Shown: one piece after another, positions 50,531 through 59,838 of the stretch
Numbering within the stretch: position 1 is the first letter of the stretch
How the letters are laid out: every line of letters begins with the position of its first letter
Source: Aureisphaera galaxeae
GTDB lineage: Bacteria > Bacteroidota > Bacteroidia > Flavobacteriales > Flavobacteriaceae
Direction of reading: 5' to 3'
Length of the DNA stretch: 64,000 nucleotides
NCBI RefSeq assembly: GCF_028561275.1
Contig: NZ_JAQQTF010000002.1
Coordinates: forward strand, 466,812 to 530,811
The notes under the pieces: generated by a model
The model's input: only the letters and a program-made list of their open reading frames with translations
Database searches by the model: none
What the model was told of the DNA's origin: nothing
Translations under genes and position numbers: made by a program

Positions 50531-52384
50531 ATGAAACGTACTTTACTTACCTTATTATTATGTGTTGCCATGGGAGTTGCCATGACAGCCCAAAATGACT
50601 TTCCTTCCCGTGTTGTGGAAATCGATTGGGAAGCTACCGAAGTGGTAATTCCTCCCTCTCCCTTCCAGTACCAAATTCTTTTCATCGGAGGAGAAGACAT
50701 GGTACAGACCGGGATCAACGAAGAAGTGCCTGCAAAGCAGTGGCATGACTTCATCGGATTCACCCCTATTACAGCCGAAGACTGCGTAGATGATCCCAAT
50801 GCTATTGGTTGGGTATCCATTAACCACGAAAGAATCCAGGCCGATGACAAAATCGGTGATGGTGGTGGTATGACTGCTTTCCTAATGGGAAGACAGCCAA
50901 GTAATGATTTACTTTATGTAGTTCCTCAAACGTTGAGCGACGGTCGTAAAGGAGATTTCTTCAACGTAGACTTCAAGAATGTTGGAGAAACGGGTATGAA
51001 CTGTGGAGGGATCAACTCCATCGTAGATGGTCGTATCTGGACAGCAGAAGAGTGGTTCAGAACAGATAACGCAAGTATCTATGCCGATGGAAATGGTGTT
51101 CGCGACACGACTGCATATACGATTAAGTATACCGAATTTGAAATGGCTAACTTCCAAACCATTCCGAAATACCAAAACTTCAACTGGATGGTAGAAATCG
51201 ATCCAAAAGAAGCCAAAGCCGTTCGAAAGCAATACAATTGGGGACGTCAGCCATTCGAAGGAGGAACGGTAGCAGCCGATAACAAAACCGTATACTTAGG
51301 GGCAGATGCTACTCCTGGATTCTTAAGCAAATTTGTTGCCGATACCGAAGGTGATTTCACCGTAGGTACTACCTATGTATATAAGCACGATGCGGCCGGT
51401 GAACCATGGGTAGAAATCGACAATGCCGATTTCTCAAAAATGCTCAATTTCAAAGACGAAGCAGTTGCTGCTGGAGCTACCATGTTCAACCGTTTGGAAT
51501 GGGTTACCATTAACAAGAACACTGGAAAAGTGTATATGACCGAAACAGGACGTGACAATCCTGGAGATCGTTGGGCAGATGAGGCTGCAGCCGGTGCTGT
51601 GTACGCTCCTCACCACATTCAAAGAGCTTCAGATCAAGGAGTATCTGGTCCAGACGATGAGAACTATTGGGATTATTACGGAAGAATCCTTGAATTCGAC
51701 CCAGCTACGGGAGACGTAACCATTTTCGTGGAAGCAGGTCCTTTCTTCCCTGTAAGTCCAAGTGTAAACGATTACCCAGCCAAACACCTTTCCAATCCTG
51801 ATGGATTGAACATGCTATACGTAAACGTTGCGGGAGAAGATAAAACGTATATGTTGATCAACGAAGACCTTAACGGAACTTCTTTCGGTCGTACTCCCAT
51901 CGAGTACCCAGATGACAGAATGTGCGAAATGTACATCTTGGATATGGAAGTTGCCAATCCAACTATAGATGATCTTATCCGTTTGACCCAAACTCCGCGT
52001 GGAGCAGAGATCACAGGAGCTTGTGCTACTGCCGATGGGAAGTCTGTTTTGGTAAACTCTCAGCACCCTGATAGTTCTAACCCATTCCCTTACAACAACT
52101 CATTGACCTTTGCTATTACTGGATTCGATGATTCTGGAGCTTTAGAAACCTTGAGCGCTCCCGATTTCCAAGGAGCTCCTGCCGATAGCTTTATCATCTA
52201 TCCAAACCCAACCGAACGTATTGTATACTTCAACAAGATAACCGATGTTGCCCTCTACGACATCACCGGTAAGCGTGTAGCTGTTTACCGTGATGTGAAG
52301 TCTATTGATATTGTTGGATTGGCCCAAGGAACCTACTTGTTGAAAACCAAGGAAGGTGACGCTAAAAAACTTTTGGTTAAGTAA
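50531..52384 (+). CDS. PhoX-like (DUF839) secreted protein with T9SS sorting domain
   Basis: 617 residues from ATG 50531, which gives a signal peptide (LLTLLLCVAMGVAMTAQ); a longer frame from 50474 adds 19 residues. DUF839/PhoX motifs: GWVSINHERIQ near 81-91, GGMNCGGINS-type and WTAEEWF, EWVTINKNTGKVYMTETGRDNPGD near 320-343, and ANPTIDDLIRLTQTPRGAEITGAC near 475-498. PhoX is a calcium/iron-dependent alkaline phosphatase. The last about 75 residues form a T9SS type A sorting domain (IIYPNPTERIVYFNKI). Likely a secreted phosphomonoesterase, but this branch of DUF839 is not fully characterised. Confidence 0.82.
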   Translation: MKRTLLTLLLCVAMGVAMTAQNDFPSRVVEIDWEATEVVIPPSPFQYQILFIGGEDMVQTGINEEVPAKQWHDFIGFTPITAEDCVDDPNAIGWVSINHERIQADDKIGDGGGMTAFLMGRQPSNDLLYVVPQTLSDGRKGDFFNVDFKNVGETGMNCGGINSIVDGRIWTAEEWFRTDNASIYADGNGVRDTTAYTIKYTEFEMANFQTIPKYQNFNWMVEIDPKEAKAVRKQYNWGRQPFEGGTVAADNKTVYLGADATPGFLSKFVADTEGDFTVGTTYVYKHDAAGEPWVEIDNADFSKMLNFKDEAVAAGATMFNRLEWVTINKNTGKVYMTETGRDNPGDRWADEAAAGAVYAPHHIQRASDQGVSGPDDENYWDYYGRILEFDPATGDVTIFVEAGPFFPVSPSVNDYPAKHLSNPDGLNMLYVNVAGEDKTYMLINEDLNGTSFGRTPIEYPDDRMCEMYILDMEVANPTIDDLIRLTQTPRGAEITGACATADGKSVLVNSQHPDSSNPFPYNNSLTFAITGFDDSGALETLSAPDFQGAPADSFIIYPNPTERIVYFNKITDVALYDITGKRVAVYRDVKSIDIVGLAQGTYLLKTKEGDAKKLLVK

Positions 52385-52406
52385 TAAACTTCATTTCAAT
52401 TGAAAA

Positions 52407-52438
52407 AAATCGGACATCTTCGGGTGTCCGGTTTTTAC
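52407..52438 (+). terminator. PhoX-like gene terminator
   Basis: CGGACA and TGTCCG pair around a TCTTCGGG tetraloop-type loop, then TTTTT; preceded by an A run. Confidence 0.85.
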
Positions 52439-52460
52439 CATGTATACATCCCACATAATT

Positions 52461-54407
52461 ATGAAAACCGATACTTTTTTCTTCTTGGGCAGCATGTTCC
52501 TTGCAGCCCTACTCATTCTCGCCAGTAAACCAAAAAGATCTACTTCCGCCTATATCGATAAGGCCATTGGCACCATCAACGAAAAATTTCATGAGGATTT
52601 ATCCTCTTGTTATGATGCCACGGTACAATTTCACGAAGCGGCAATTTCCTTTCAACGGGGTGATGTATCGGAGCCCGAACTGGAACGTGAATATTCCCAG
52701 TTAAGGGAAACCTTCAAAAAGATTGAATTCTTTGTGGAATATCTGGATAAAGAGGCATTCGATAAGACTCTAAATGGAGCACCCTTGCCAAAGTTGGAAA
52801 AGAAGGTGGCCGATTTACGCGTGCTTCAACCCAGAGGAATGCAGGTAATAGACGAATTCATGGCATCCGGTTTTTCTACTTCCGATAGGGAAGATTTGGT
52901 GGCACAGGCCTATAAGTTGGAAAATGACGTTAAAAAAATAGAACAATTCTTGGGCGTTCGCCGGGTAACCGATCGTCAGTTTTTTGAAGCTTCAAGGCAA
53001 GCTTTGATTCGATTGGCAACCTTGGGCATTACCGGTTTCGATACACCGGGAACCCAACATGGTATTAGTGATGCTACTGTGGTTTTGCAAATACAACAAG
53101 AATACATGCAACTGTACAAAAGCGAACTTCGTACGATAAATTCACTACAATTGTTAAAGGAGTATACCCTTATTTCCAACCAAGGGATTGCTCAAACCCA
53201 AGAAGGAAATTTCGAAAATTTCGATCGGCTCTCTTTTATTAAAAACGTGGTTACCCCCTTATACAAGGGAATAAAGGATATACATTTAGCCTTGGATTAT
53301 GAAACCATTGAAGAGGTGTCCCGTTACCCTTTGGCAGTGAACTACGATGCCGATCACCTTTTTGAAAAGGACTTTCTGAACAAATTCTACTACGTAAGCA
53401 TCGCCAATGATACCAGTTTCAATAAGATTGCGTCTTTAGGAAAATTGCTTTTCTACGATCCCGTGCTTTCCAGGAACAACACTATTTCCTGTTCCAGTTG
53501 TCATGCCCCTGAAAAAGCCTTTACCGATGGGCTTACCACAAGTAAATCGAATACAGGAAGTCCGTTGAAACGTAACTCCATGACTCTTAATTATTCGGTG
53601 TACGCTTCGGCTTATTTTCATGATCTGCGTACCAAGCGACTTGAGGATCAATTTGAACATGTAGTGTTAAACAAGGATGAATTCGATTCTTCCTACCCAG
53701 AAATTGTGGAAAAATTGAATACAAGCCCTACCTATTCAAAAAAGTTTGTAGAAGCCTTTCCTGCTTACGACAAGCCTATAAAACCCAACAATATAGATTA
53801 CGCATTGGCGGCGTACGTAATGCAGTTCACGACCTTCGATAGTCCTGTAGATGCCTATTTTCAGGGAACCGATGCTTCCCTTTCTGAGGAGGTAAAAAAC
53901 GGCTTCAATCTATTTACTGGAAAAGCCAATTGCGCCACCTGCCATTTCTTACCCACCTTTTCGGGATTGGTGCCACCCCTTTACAAAGAAACCGAGGCAG
54001 AAGTATTGGGAGTGCCAGAAAATAATTATGAGCCTTGGATTTTGGATGATGATATCGGCCGCTTGGGCAATGGGGTGACCCAAGAGGTGGCAACCTTTTA
54101 CAACAACGCCTTTAAAACGCCCACGGTTCGGAATATAGAGAAAACAGGACCTTATATGCACAATGGTGTCTACAACACTTTAGAAGAAGTCATGGAATTC
54201 TATAATTTGGGAGGAGGAGCTGGCCTTGGTTTTGGGATGGACCATCAGACGCTAGCTCCGGATCCTCTCAATCTTACCGATACCGAAATTGAAGAGATCA
54301 TTGCCTTTATGAATTCCCTGAACGATAAGAAGGAATTTATGCCACCAACTGACTTGCCAAGGGACTTTCCCGAGAAAAAGTTAAATGAACGTGAATTGAT
54401 AAAATAA
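52461..54407 (+). CDS. Di-haem cytochrome c peroxidase with N-terminal extra domain
   Basis: 648 residues from ATG 52461. N-terminal signal/anchor (FFFLGSMFLAALLILASK), then about 310 residues of helical sequence without recognised fold, then a peroxidase domain with two haem motifs: CSSCH (first Cys344) and CATCH (Cys491), and TGPYMHNGVYNTLEEVMEFY near 570-590. Di-haem MauG/CCP peroxidases reduce hydrogen peroxide in the periplasm. The N-terminal part may be an imelysin-like domain; I am unsure. Downstream of the PhoX-like gene but behind its terminator. Confidence 0.82.
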   Translation: MKTDTFFFLGSMFLAALLILASKPKRSTSAYIDKAIGTINEKFHEDLSSCYDATVQFHEAAISFQRGDVSEPELEREYSQLRETFKKIEFFVEYLDKEAFDKTLNGAPLPKLEKKVADLRVLQPRGMQVIDEFMASGFSTSDREDLVAQAYKLENDVKKIEQFLGVRRVTDRQFFEASRQALIRLATLGITGFDTPGTQHGISDATVVLQIQQEYMQLYKSELRTINSLQLLKEYTLISNQGIAQTQEGNFENFDRLSFIKNVVTPLYKGIKDIHLALDYETIEEVSRYPLAVNYDADHLFEKDFLNKFYYVSIANDTSFNKIASLGKLLFYDPVLSRNNTISCSSCHAPEKAFTDGLTTSKSNTGSPLKRNSMTLNYSVYASAYFHDLRTKRLEDQFEHVVLNKDEFDSSYPEIVEKLNTSPTYSKKFVEAFPAYDKPIKPNNIDYALAAYVMQFTTFDSPVDAYFQGTDASLSEEVKNGFNLFTGKANCATCHFLPTFSGLVPPLYKETEAEVLGVPENNYEPWILDDDIGRLGNGVTQEVATFYNNAFKTPTVRNIEKTGPYMHNGVYNTLEEVMEFYNLGGGAGLGFGMDHQTLAPDPLNLTDTEIEEIIAFMNSLNDKKEFMPPTDLPRDFPEKKLNERELIK

Positions 54408-54436
54408 GCTCCTTCGGAATTCGTATTTTTCGGCCT

Positions 54437-54994
54437 ATGATTCTAGACATTATTGAGAAGCGCAGAGCCGTATTTCCGGTACAGTACAACAACAATCCCA
54501 TTTCTGAAGAAGAATTGAACACCATACTCCAAGCAGCCAATTGGGCGCCTACCCATAGGCGTACCGAGCCTTGGCGTTTCAAGGTGTTTCATTCGGATAC
54601 CGCTAGAAAAGGACTGAGTGAATTTTTGGGTAAAATGTACCAAGAAATTACCGATCCTATTTCAGAAACAAAACTTCAAAAGACCATGGACAAACCCTTA
54701 CAATCGGGTTGTGTCATGGCCATTTGTATGCAACGGGATCCTAAGGAAAGTGTCCCCGAATGGGAAGAGGTCGCAGCTACCGCGATGGCCGTGCAAAACA
54801 TGTGGTTAACGGCCCGTTCGCTAGGTATTGGATGCTACTGGAGTTCTCCAGCCTTAAAGGATCATATCGGAAAGCACATCGAACTTCCCGAGGGTGAAAA
54901 ATGCCTCGGGTTTTTCTATATGGGTAAATTCGATGGAGAACTTCCCGAAGGAGTCCGTAAGAGCACTATAGCGGAGAAAACGGTTTGGGTATAA
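54437..54994 (+). CDS. Nitroreductase-family flavoprotein
   Basis: 185 residues. Flavin-binding start MILDIIEKRRAVFPVQYNNN, AANWAPTHRRTEPWRFKVF near 34-52 and GIGCYWSSPALKD near 134-146, as in FMN-dependent nitroreductases of the YdjA-like subgroup. Reduces nitro or quinone compounds with NAD(P)H; substrate unknown. 29 bp after the peroxidase gene. Confidence 0.85.
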   Translation: MILDIIEKRRAVFPVQYNNNPISEEELNTILQAANWAPTHRRTEPWRFKVFHSDTARKGLSEFLGKMYQEITDPISETKLQKTMDKPLQSGCVMAICMQRDPKESVPEWEEVAATAMAVQNMWLTARSLGIGCYWSSPALKDHIGKHIELPEGEKCLGFFYMGKFDGELPEGVRKSTIAEKTVWV

Positions 54995-54997
54995 CCG

Positions 54998-56749
54998 TTA
55001 TTCCTTTACAAACTTCGCCGTACCGAGTATTCGGTTTTCACTGAAAAGTTGAATGAAATAAACTCCTTGCGATAAACCTGCAACATCGATAGTTTTTGTA
55101 TTTCCCTGTTCCGTGTTGGAAGTAATTATCTTTTGTCCATTCGTAGCATATACAATGGCCTCCACGTCCGAACTCCAACCATGCTTTAGCTGAACGGTAA
55201 GTTCTTGGGCGGCTGGATTCGGGTACACAGAGAAGGGAATGGAGGTAGTATCTATGTTTCCTAACGTTCCTTCACCTTCAATAATGTCATAGGTTTGATT
55301 CGTTGTGCTGGCATCGAAAATTTCGGTAGTTCCTACGGGCCATTCTACAATCACCTCGTCAATGGAAGTGGAATTTCCCAGTCCAAAATGAACCGTATAA
55401 CTGTTCTGACTGCAGTATCCGGAAGAAGCTGCAATCTTGCGTGTTTGCCAAACAGGATTTCCATTGATTGTTGCCAAAATCTTTACGACAGCACCAACAG
55501 CAGAATAGTTGGAATCCGTCCCTTGGCAATGCAGCTTTACCCAATTATTACCCGTTCCTGTATTTTCATACAAAGAATTTGTCTGATTTTCACTCAAGGT
55601 ATTGGCTAGCAATGCATCCAACCAGCCATCATTATTATAATCCCCAAAGGCACAGCCGAACGTCCATCCTGAATGATTGGCCAAATCGCTCGAAGTATCT
55701 TGAGTAAAGTTTCCATTTCCATCATTTATGTACAGGAAATTGTTGTTCTGTCCAGCCAAGAATGCATTACAAACGAACAAATCCAAATCCCCGTCGTTGT
55801 CTACATCGGCAAAAGAAGATCCGAAAGAACTGGTAGAGGGAACGGCAACGGCAGAAGCGGTATCTTCAGTAAAAGTACCATTGTCGTTTATGTATAATTG
55901 ATTGGCTTGTCCAGAACTTCCGTAGTTGGCTACAAAAAGGTCGAAATCCCCATCATTATCTATATCGCCCCAAGAACTCCCAGCAGAATTTCGGAAACTT
56001 AAGGTAATGGTCGAATCGAAGATTTGGGTGAAATTATCAGGGCCGTCATTTCTGAAAAGCGAATTGGTCTGTCCTTCTTCATTGGTCACAAAAAGGTCGC
56101 AATCGCCGTCTCCATCATAGTCAATCCAATCGATGGAACGAGAAGCCAATACATCGTCTGTGATGGAAAGGGAAGTCTCTTGTTGAAAGCTACCATCTCC
56201 CAGATTTTCAAAGTACATATTTTGTAAACTTCCCACACTGTTAGTGAAGTATAAATCGAGATTCTGATCATCGTTGGCATCGATCCATGTGGCCATTTCG
56301 GAGTAGGTAAGGGGAATTCCCATGGCAATAGTAGGTTCATAAGTGAATGAGCCATCTCCGTTATTACGATAGAAATAGTTTTTCTTACCCACTCCACTGG
56401 CGCCAAAAGTGACGACAAAGACATCTAAATCGCCATCGTTATCTGCATCGGCGAAACTGGCGCCATCGGAGCGGTCACCATCACTTACAATATCGTCCAC
56501 CGTTACTGTGGTGAATGTATTGTTTTGGTTGTTAATGTAAAGCATGTTGTCCTGTCCTGCGAAAGGTCCATTGGTAATGAAAATATCGTCCCAACCATCG
56601 CCATTTACATCAACAAAGTTGGCGCTTCGGGAGGCTGAAGGCGTTGTGGTGAGATCGGGAATGGAGGTTTCCTGAAAGGATTGGGCAAAGTTCATTGCCA
56701 CAGGGGCAACACAAAGAATAAGTGCTATAAGTGTATTTTTAAGATTCAT
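54998..56749 (-). CDS. FG-GAP/ASPIC repeat secreted protein with T9SS sorting domain
   Basis: 583 residues from ATG 56747-56749 (signal peptide ALILCVAPVAMNFAQ). Eight or so VCBS/FG-GAP blades with calcium-type repeats DVNGDGWDDIFI, DADNDGDLDVFV, DYDGDGDCDLFV, DIDNDGDFDLFV, DVDNDGDLDLFV and DYNNDGWLDALL, then an ASPIC/UnbV part (VHFGLGNSTSIDEVIVEWPV near 468-487) and a T9SS type A domain at the C terminus. A beta-propeller surface protein, likely binding calcium. Ends 4 bp after the convergent nitroreductase gene. Confidence 0.88.
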   Translation of the reverse strand: MNLKNTLIALILCVAPVAMNFAQSFQETSIPDLTTTPSASRSANFVDVNGDGWDDIFITNGPFAGQDNMLYINNQNNTFTTVTVDDIVSDGDRSDGASFADADNDGDLDVFVVTFGASGVGKKNYFYRNNGDGSFTYEPTIAMGIPLTYSEMATWIDANDDQNLDLYFTNSVGSLQNMYFENLGDGSFQQETSLSITDDVLASRSIDWIDYDGDGDCDLFVTNEEGQTNSLFRNDGPDNFTQIFDSTITLSFRNSAGSSWGDIDNDGDFDLFVANYGSSGQANQLYINDNGTFTEDTASAVAVPSTSSFGSSFADVDNDGDLDLFVCNAFLAGQNNNFLYINDGNGNFTQDTSSDLANHSGWTFGCAFGDYNNDGWLDALLANTLSENQTNSLYENTGTGNNWVKLHCQGTDSNYSAVGAVVKILATINGNPVWQTRKIAASSGYCSQNSYTVHFGLGNSTSIDEVIVEWPVGTTEIFDASTTNQTYDIIEGEGTLGNIDTTSIPFSVYPNPAAQELTVQLKHGWSSDVEAIVYATNGQKIITSNTEQGNTKTIDVAGLSQGVYFIQLFSENRILGTAKFVKE

Positions 56750-56956
56750 GTGATACTGATTTATAGGACGAAAATCAATAAAAAAGGAACCATGATATCG
56801 TATTTGATGTGAAGCCTTCAAAAAATGATATGAACGGAAATGGAGGAAAGAAACGATGTTTCAGATACAAGTCGCTTTACATCTAAAATTATAGGACTCC
56901 TATCAATTTTTGGTACCTTGAAGAACATTTCAGTAACATAGCGCTTTCGTATTAGT

Positions 56957-57763
56957 TTGAAAGAACCTACTCCCATAAAAATACTCATCGCAGACGATGA
57001 AACACTGGCCCGAAAAAGGATAGAAACCTTTTTGGAAGAAACCTCGTTTCCCATCATCTTGCTGCAAGCTTCCAACGGAAAGCAAACCATCGATAAGATA
57101 CTTAATGACACTCCGGACCTAGTCTTTTTGGATATTAAGATGACCGATATGACGGGGTTCGACGTGCTACAACAACTTCCCAAGGAATCCATACCCGAGA
57201 TCATTTTTGTGACCGCTTTCGACACCTTTGCCGTTCAGGCTTTTGAAGTACAGGCATTGGACTTTCTACTGAAACCATATAAGAAAGCAAGATTCTTGGA
57301 GGCTTTGGAAAGAGGGATGCTTCGGGTTCAGCAATCGCAAGAGCATAGCTTTAGTGAGAAGGTGGAAGAACTTATGAAATATATTTCAGGGAACAAACCG
57401 GAACTAGGGGATACCCCTGCCGGATATTTGGATAAAATCGTCCTGAAGTCGAACAAAAAGTACATTTTTGTAGCTACCGAAAACGTACAGTATATAAAAG
57501 CTTCGGGTTACTACGCCGAGATTTTTACCCATAAAGGGGAAAAGCATCTGTATCGGATTTCCATGACCGAATTGTCCCAAAAACTGGATCCCACTTCCTT
57601 TTCAAGGGTGAATCGATCGGCGATTGTGAATCGGAATTTTGTAAAAGAAGTAATTAGCGAAGGCTTGGGCGATTTCAGTATCGTTATGACCGACCAAACG
57701 GCCTTTCCGCTTTCGAAAACACATAAAAGCACCTTCCTAAAACAGATGGGAATACGATCGTAA
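56957..57763 (+). CDS. LytTR response regulator, second pair
   Basis: 268 residues from a TTG start at 56957 (no in-frame ATG earlier or within the first receiver strand). Receiver: ILIADDETLARKR at start, phospho-Asp in LVFLDIKMTDMTGFD near 58, Lys in DFLLKPYKKAR near 109. LytTR domain from about 165: KYIFVATENVQYIKASGYYAE and FSRVNRSAIVNRNFVKEVI, TAFPLSKTHKSTFLKQM. The stop overlaps the sensor start by one base. Confidence 0.88.
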   Translation: MKEPTPIKILIADDETLARKRIETFLEETSFPIILLQASNGKQTIDKILNDTPDLVFLDIKMTDMTGFDVLQQLPKESIPEIIFVTAFDTFAVQAFEVQALDFLLKPYKKARFLEALERGMLRVQQSQEHSFSEKVEELMKYISGNKPELGDTPAGYLDKIVLKSNKKYIFVATENVQYIKASGYYAEIFTHKGEKHLYRISMTELSQKLDPTSFSRVNRSAIVNRNFVKEVISEGLGDFSIVMTDQTAFPLSKTHKSTFLKQMGIRS

Positions 57764-58842
57764 TGAAAGTGAAGATTCTAGATAAAATCCTGATTAAGTA
57801 CCTGTTGCTTTTCTACGGTGTAGCATTCGGCCTTTCGGCCTTGAGCGGAATTATCGGTAAGTTACAGGGGATTGCTTTTAAGACCTATGGTTGGGGAGGG
57901 CTTATTTTTAATACCACATTCCGTTATACTTCCAAACTACTTTTCGTAGTCTTGGCGTTGCTATTGGTTCGTTATTTACAGGAACGCAAGAACATTTCAG
58001 AATGGGTGGCCATGGCACTCCATGGCCTATTTGGGGTGACCCTAACGTTCTATTCTGTTACCACCCAAGTCATAGTGGGCAATTTGGTGTATGGGTTCGA
58101 TGACCCAGTTACTTGGGAATACATTTATCCACGGGCCATCATGGGGACCGATTACAATTTCTTCCTGTATTTCTGTTCTGTGGCCATTGTGTATGCGTAT
58201 TACTATTTCAAAAAGCAACGAAAATACGAGTTACAAGAGTCGCAATTGAAGACACAGTTGTTGGATTCTAAGATTCGCTCTTTGCAAAGTCAGTTGCAGC
58301 CTCATTTTCTTTTCAATGCGTTGAACGATATTGCTGCTTTGGTCGATCAGAGTCCTGAAAAGGCCCAGGACAGCATCGCCGATTTAAGTGAGATGCTTCG
58401 GAAGACGCTTCAATTGAAGGATACAAAGTTCATTTCGCTGGCAGAAGAGCTAGAGCTCTTGCGAAAGTATGTAGAGATAGAACGCATTCGTTATGATAGT
58501 AAGCTGAGGGTAAATGAGCATATAGCCAAAGATTCACTTGCCGAGAAGGTGCCACCCTTATTGTTGCAACCCATTGTGGAGAACTCGTTGAAGCATGGCT
58601 TTTCGTATGATCACGATAGCTTGACTGTCGATTTGAACATTAGGTCCCAGAATGGGAAATTGATGATTACCGTAGAAAATGACGGTAAGCCCTTATCCCA
58701 AGACAGAGATCATTTTGGGATTGGATTGAGCAATATCCTTTCGCGCTTGGATACCCTCTATGAAGGTGATTTTGTATTTGAAATGCAGAATAGAGAAGGG
58801 GAAAAAGGAGTGCAGACCAGTATCGAAATTCCTATAAATTAG
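57763..58842 (+). CDS. LytS-type sensor histidine kinase, second pair
   Basis: 359 residues with four membrane helices in the first 150 (LLLFYGVAFGLSALSGIIG, LLFVVLALLLVRYL). His_kinase motif LQSQLQPHFLFNALNDIAAL near 174-193 and HATPase near 260-357 (LLLQPIVENSLKHGFSYD, GIGLSNILSRLDTLYEG). Co-translated with the LytTR gene. Order is regulator first, opposite of the pair at 34167. Confidence 0.9.
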   Translation: MKVKILDKILIKYLLLFYGVAFGLSALSGIIGKLQGIAFKTYGWGGLIFNTTFRYTSKLLFVVLALLLVRYLQERKNISEWVAMALHGLFGVTLTFYSVTTQVIVGNLVYGFDDPVTWEYIYPRAIMGTDYNFFLYFCSVAIVYAYYYFKKQRKYELQESQLKTQLLDSKIRSLQSQLQPHFLFNALNDIAALVDQSPEKAQDSIADLSEMLRKTLQLKDTKFISLAEELELLRKYVEIERIRYDSKLRVNEHIAKDSLAEKVPPLLLQPIVENSLKHGFSYDHDSLTVDLNIRSQNGKLMITVENDGKPLSQDRDHFGIGLSNILSRLDTLYEGDFVFEMQNREGEKGVQTSIEIPIN

Positions 58843-58855
58843 AAGACTTCAATTT

Positions 58856-59365
58856 TTAGAAAGGGAAATCCAACAAACTCCAGTTTTTGTATACATGATA
58901 TACAAAGATACCTAGGTACACACAGGTTGCAAAAAACTTCATAAATGTAGACGCTAAGAATCCCATAAAGGATCCTAGGGCTGCTTTAAAGGCTTTGGGA
59001 CCTTCGGTTTCGTTAAATGCTAATTCGCCCACCAAGGCTCCCACGAAGGGGCCGATTAGTATTCCAAAGGGAATGGGGGCAATGATTCCTACAAGTAGTC
59101 CTATGGTTGTTCCCCAAGCGCCTGCCCTAGAACCACCAAACTTCTTGGTTCCCATGGCTGGGATGAGGTAATCGAGAATATAAATGGCAATAGCGACCAC
59201 TCCGGTAATCGAAATAAACACCCAATCGAATTCCAAGGAAGGGGCTAGGTACAATACAATAAGGCCCAACCAGGAAATGGGCGTACCAGGTATTACGGGG
59301 AGGATGCTCCCAACAATACCTACGAGCATTAAAATAAGCCCTATAATGACAAAAAGTAAATCCAT
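58856..59365 (-). CDS. DUF456 membrane protein
   Basis: 169 residues, about four hydrophobic helices, glycine-rich: LILMLVGIVGSILPVIPGTP opens the family, then IPAMGTKKFGGSRAGAWGTT, typical DUF456. Function is not known. Convergent with LytS, 13-bp gap. Confidence 0.85.
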   Translation of the reverse strand: MDLLFVIIGLILMLVGIVGSILPVIPGTPISWLGLIVLYLAPSLEFDWVFISITGVVAIAIYILDYLIPAMGTKKFGGSRAGAWGTTIGLLVGIIAPIPFGILIGPFVGALVGELAFNETEGPKAFKAALGSFMGFLASTFMKFFATCVYLGIFVYHVYKNWSLLDFPF

Positions 59366-59412
59366 AACCGCACTGTAAGACGCATTAGAATGAGCATTGT
59401 TACAATATTTTC

Positions 59413-59446
59413 AACTAAAAAATTAGTTTAAACTAATTTTTTAGTT
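59413..59446. promoter_or_regulatory. 34-bp perfect palindrome, candidate BlaI operator
   Basis: AACTAAAAAATTAGTTT (59413-59429) is followed at once by its exact complement (59430-59446). It covers the -33 region of the -7-like box TAGCATTG (59451-59458) before the BlaI gene at 59476. Confidence 0.8.
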
Positions 59447-59475
59447 ATATTAGCATTGTAAAACGGGATCAAGTT

Positions 59476-59838
59476 ATGAAACAACTTACAAAAGCAGAAG
59501 AAGACATAATGCAAATCCTTTGGGATTTGGAAGAAGGCAATGTTGCCGCTGTGATCGATCATTTGCCCGATCCTAAGCCTGCCTACAATACAGTTTCCAC
59601 TATTGTAAGGATATTGGAAAACAAAGGTTTTGTAGGGTATAGAAAAGAGGGAAGGGGGCATATTTACTTTCCCTTGGTGAAGAAATCGGACTATAGTCAT
59701 GAGTCTATGAATAAATTGGTAGATGGATACTTTCAAGGTTCCTTTAAGAGTATGGTTTCCTTCTTTATGAAGAAGAACGACATTAGTATGCAGGAGTTGG
59801 AGTCCATCTTAAAGGAAATTAATAAGGAAGAAAAATGA
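59476..59838 (+). CDS. BlaI/MecI-type transcriptional repressor
   Basis: 120 residues. Winged helix: LTKAEEDIMQILWDLEEGNV (residues 3-22), PKPAYNTVSTIVRILENKGF (about 36-55) and GRGHIYFPLVKKSDYSHESM, with C-terminal dimer helix. BlaI repressors hold down the adjacent M56 gene and are cleaved on signal. The 34-bp palindrome ends 30 bp upstream. It overlaps the M56 gene by 4 bp (ATGA). Confidence 0.92.
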   Translation: MKQLTKAEEDIMQILWDLEEGNVAAVIDHLPDPKPAYNTVSTIVRILENKGFVGYRKEGRGHIYFPLVKKSDYSHESMNKLVDGYFQGSFKSMVSFFMKKNDISMQELESILKEINKEEK

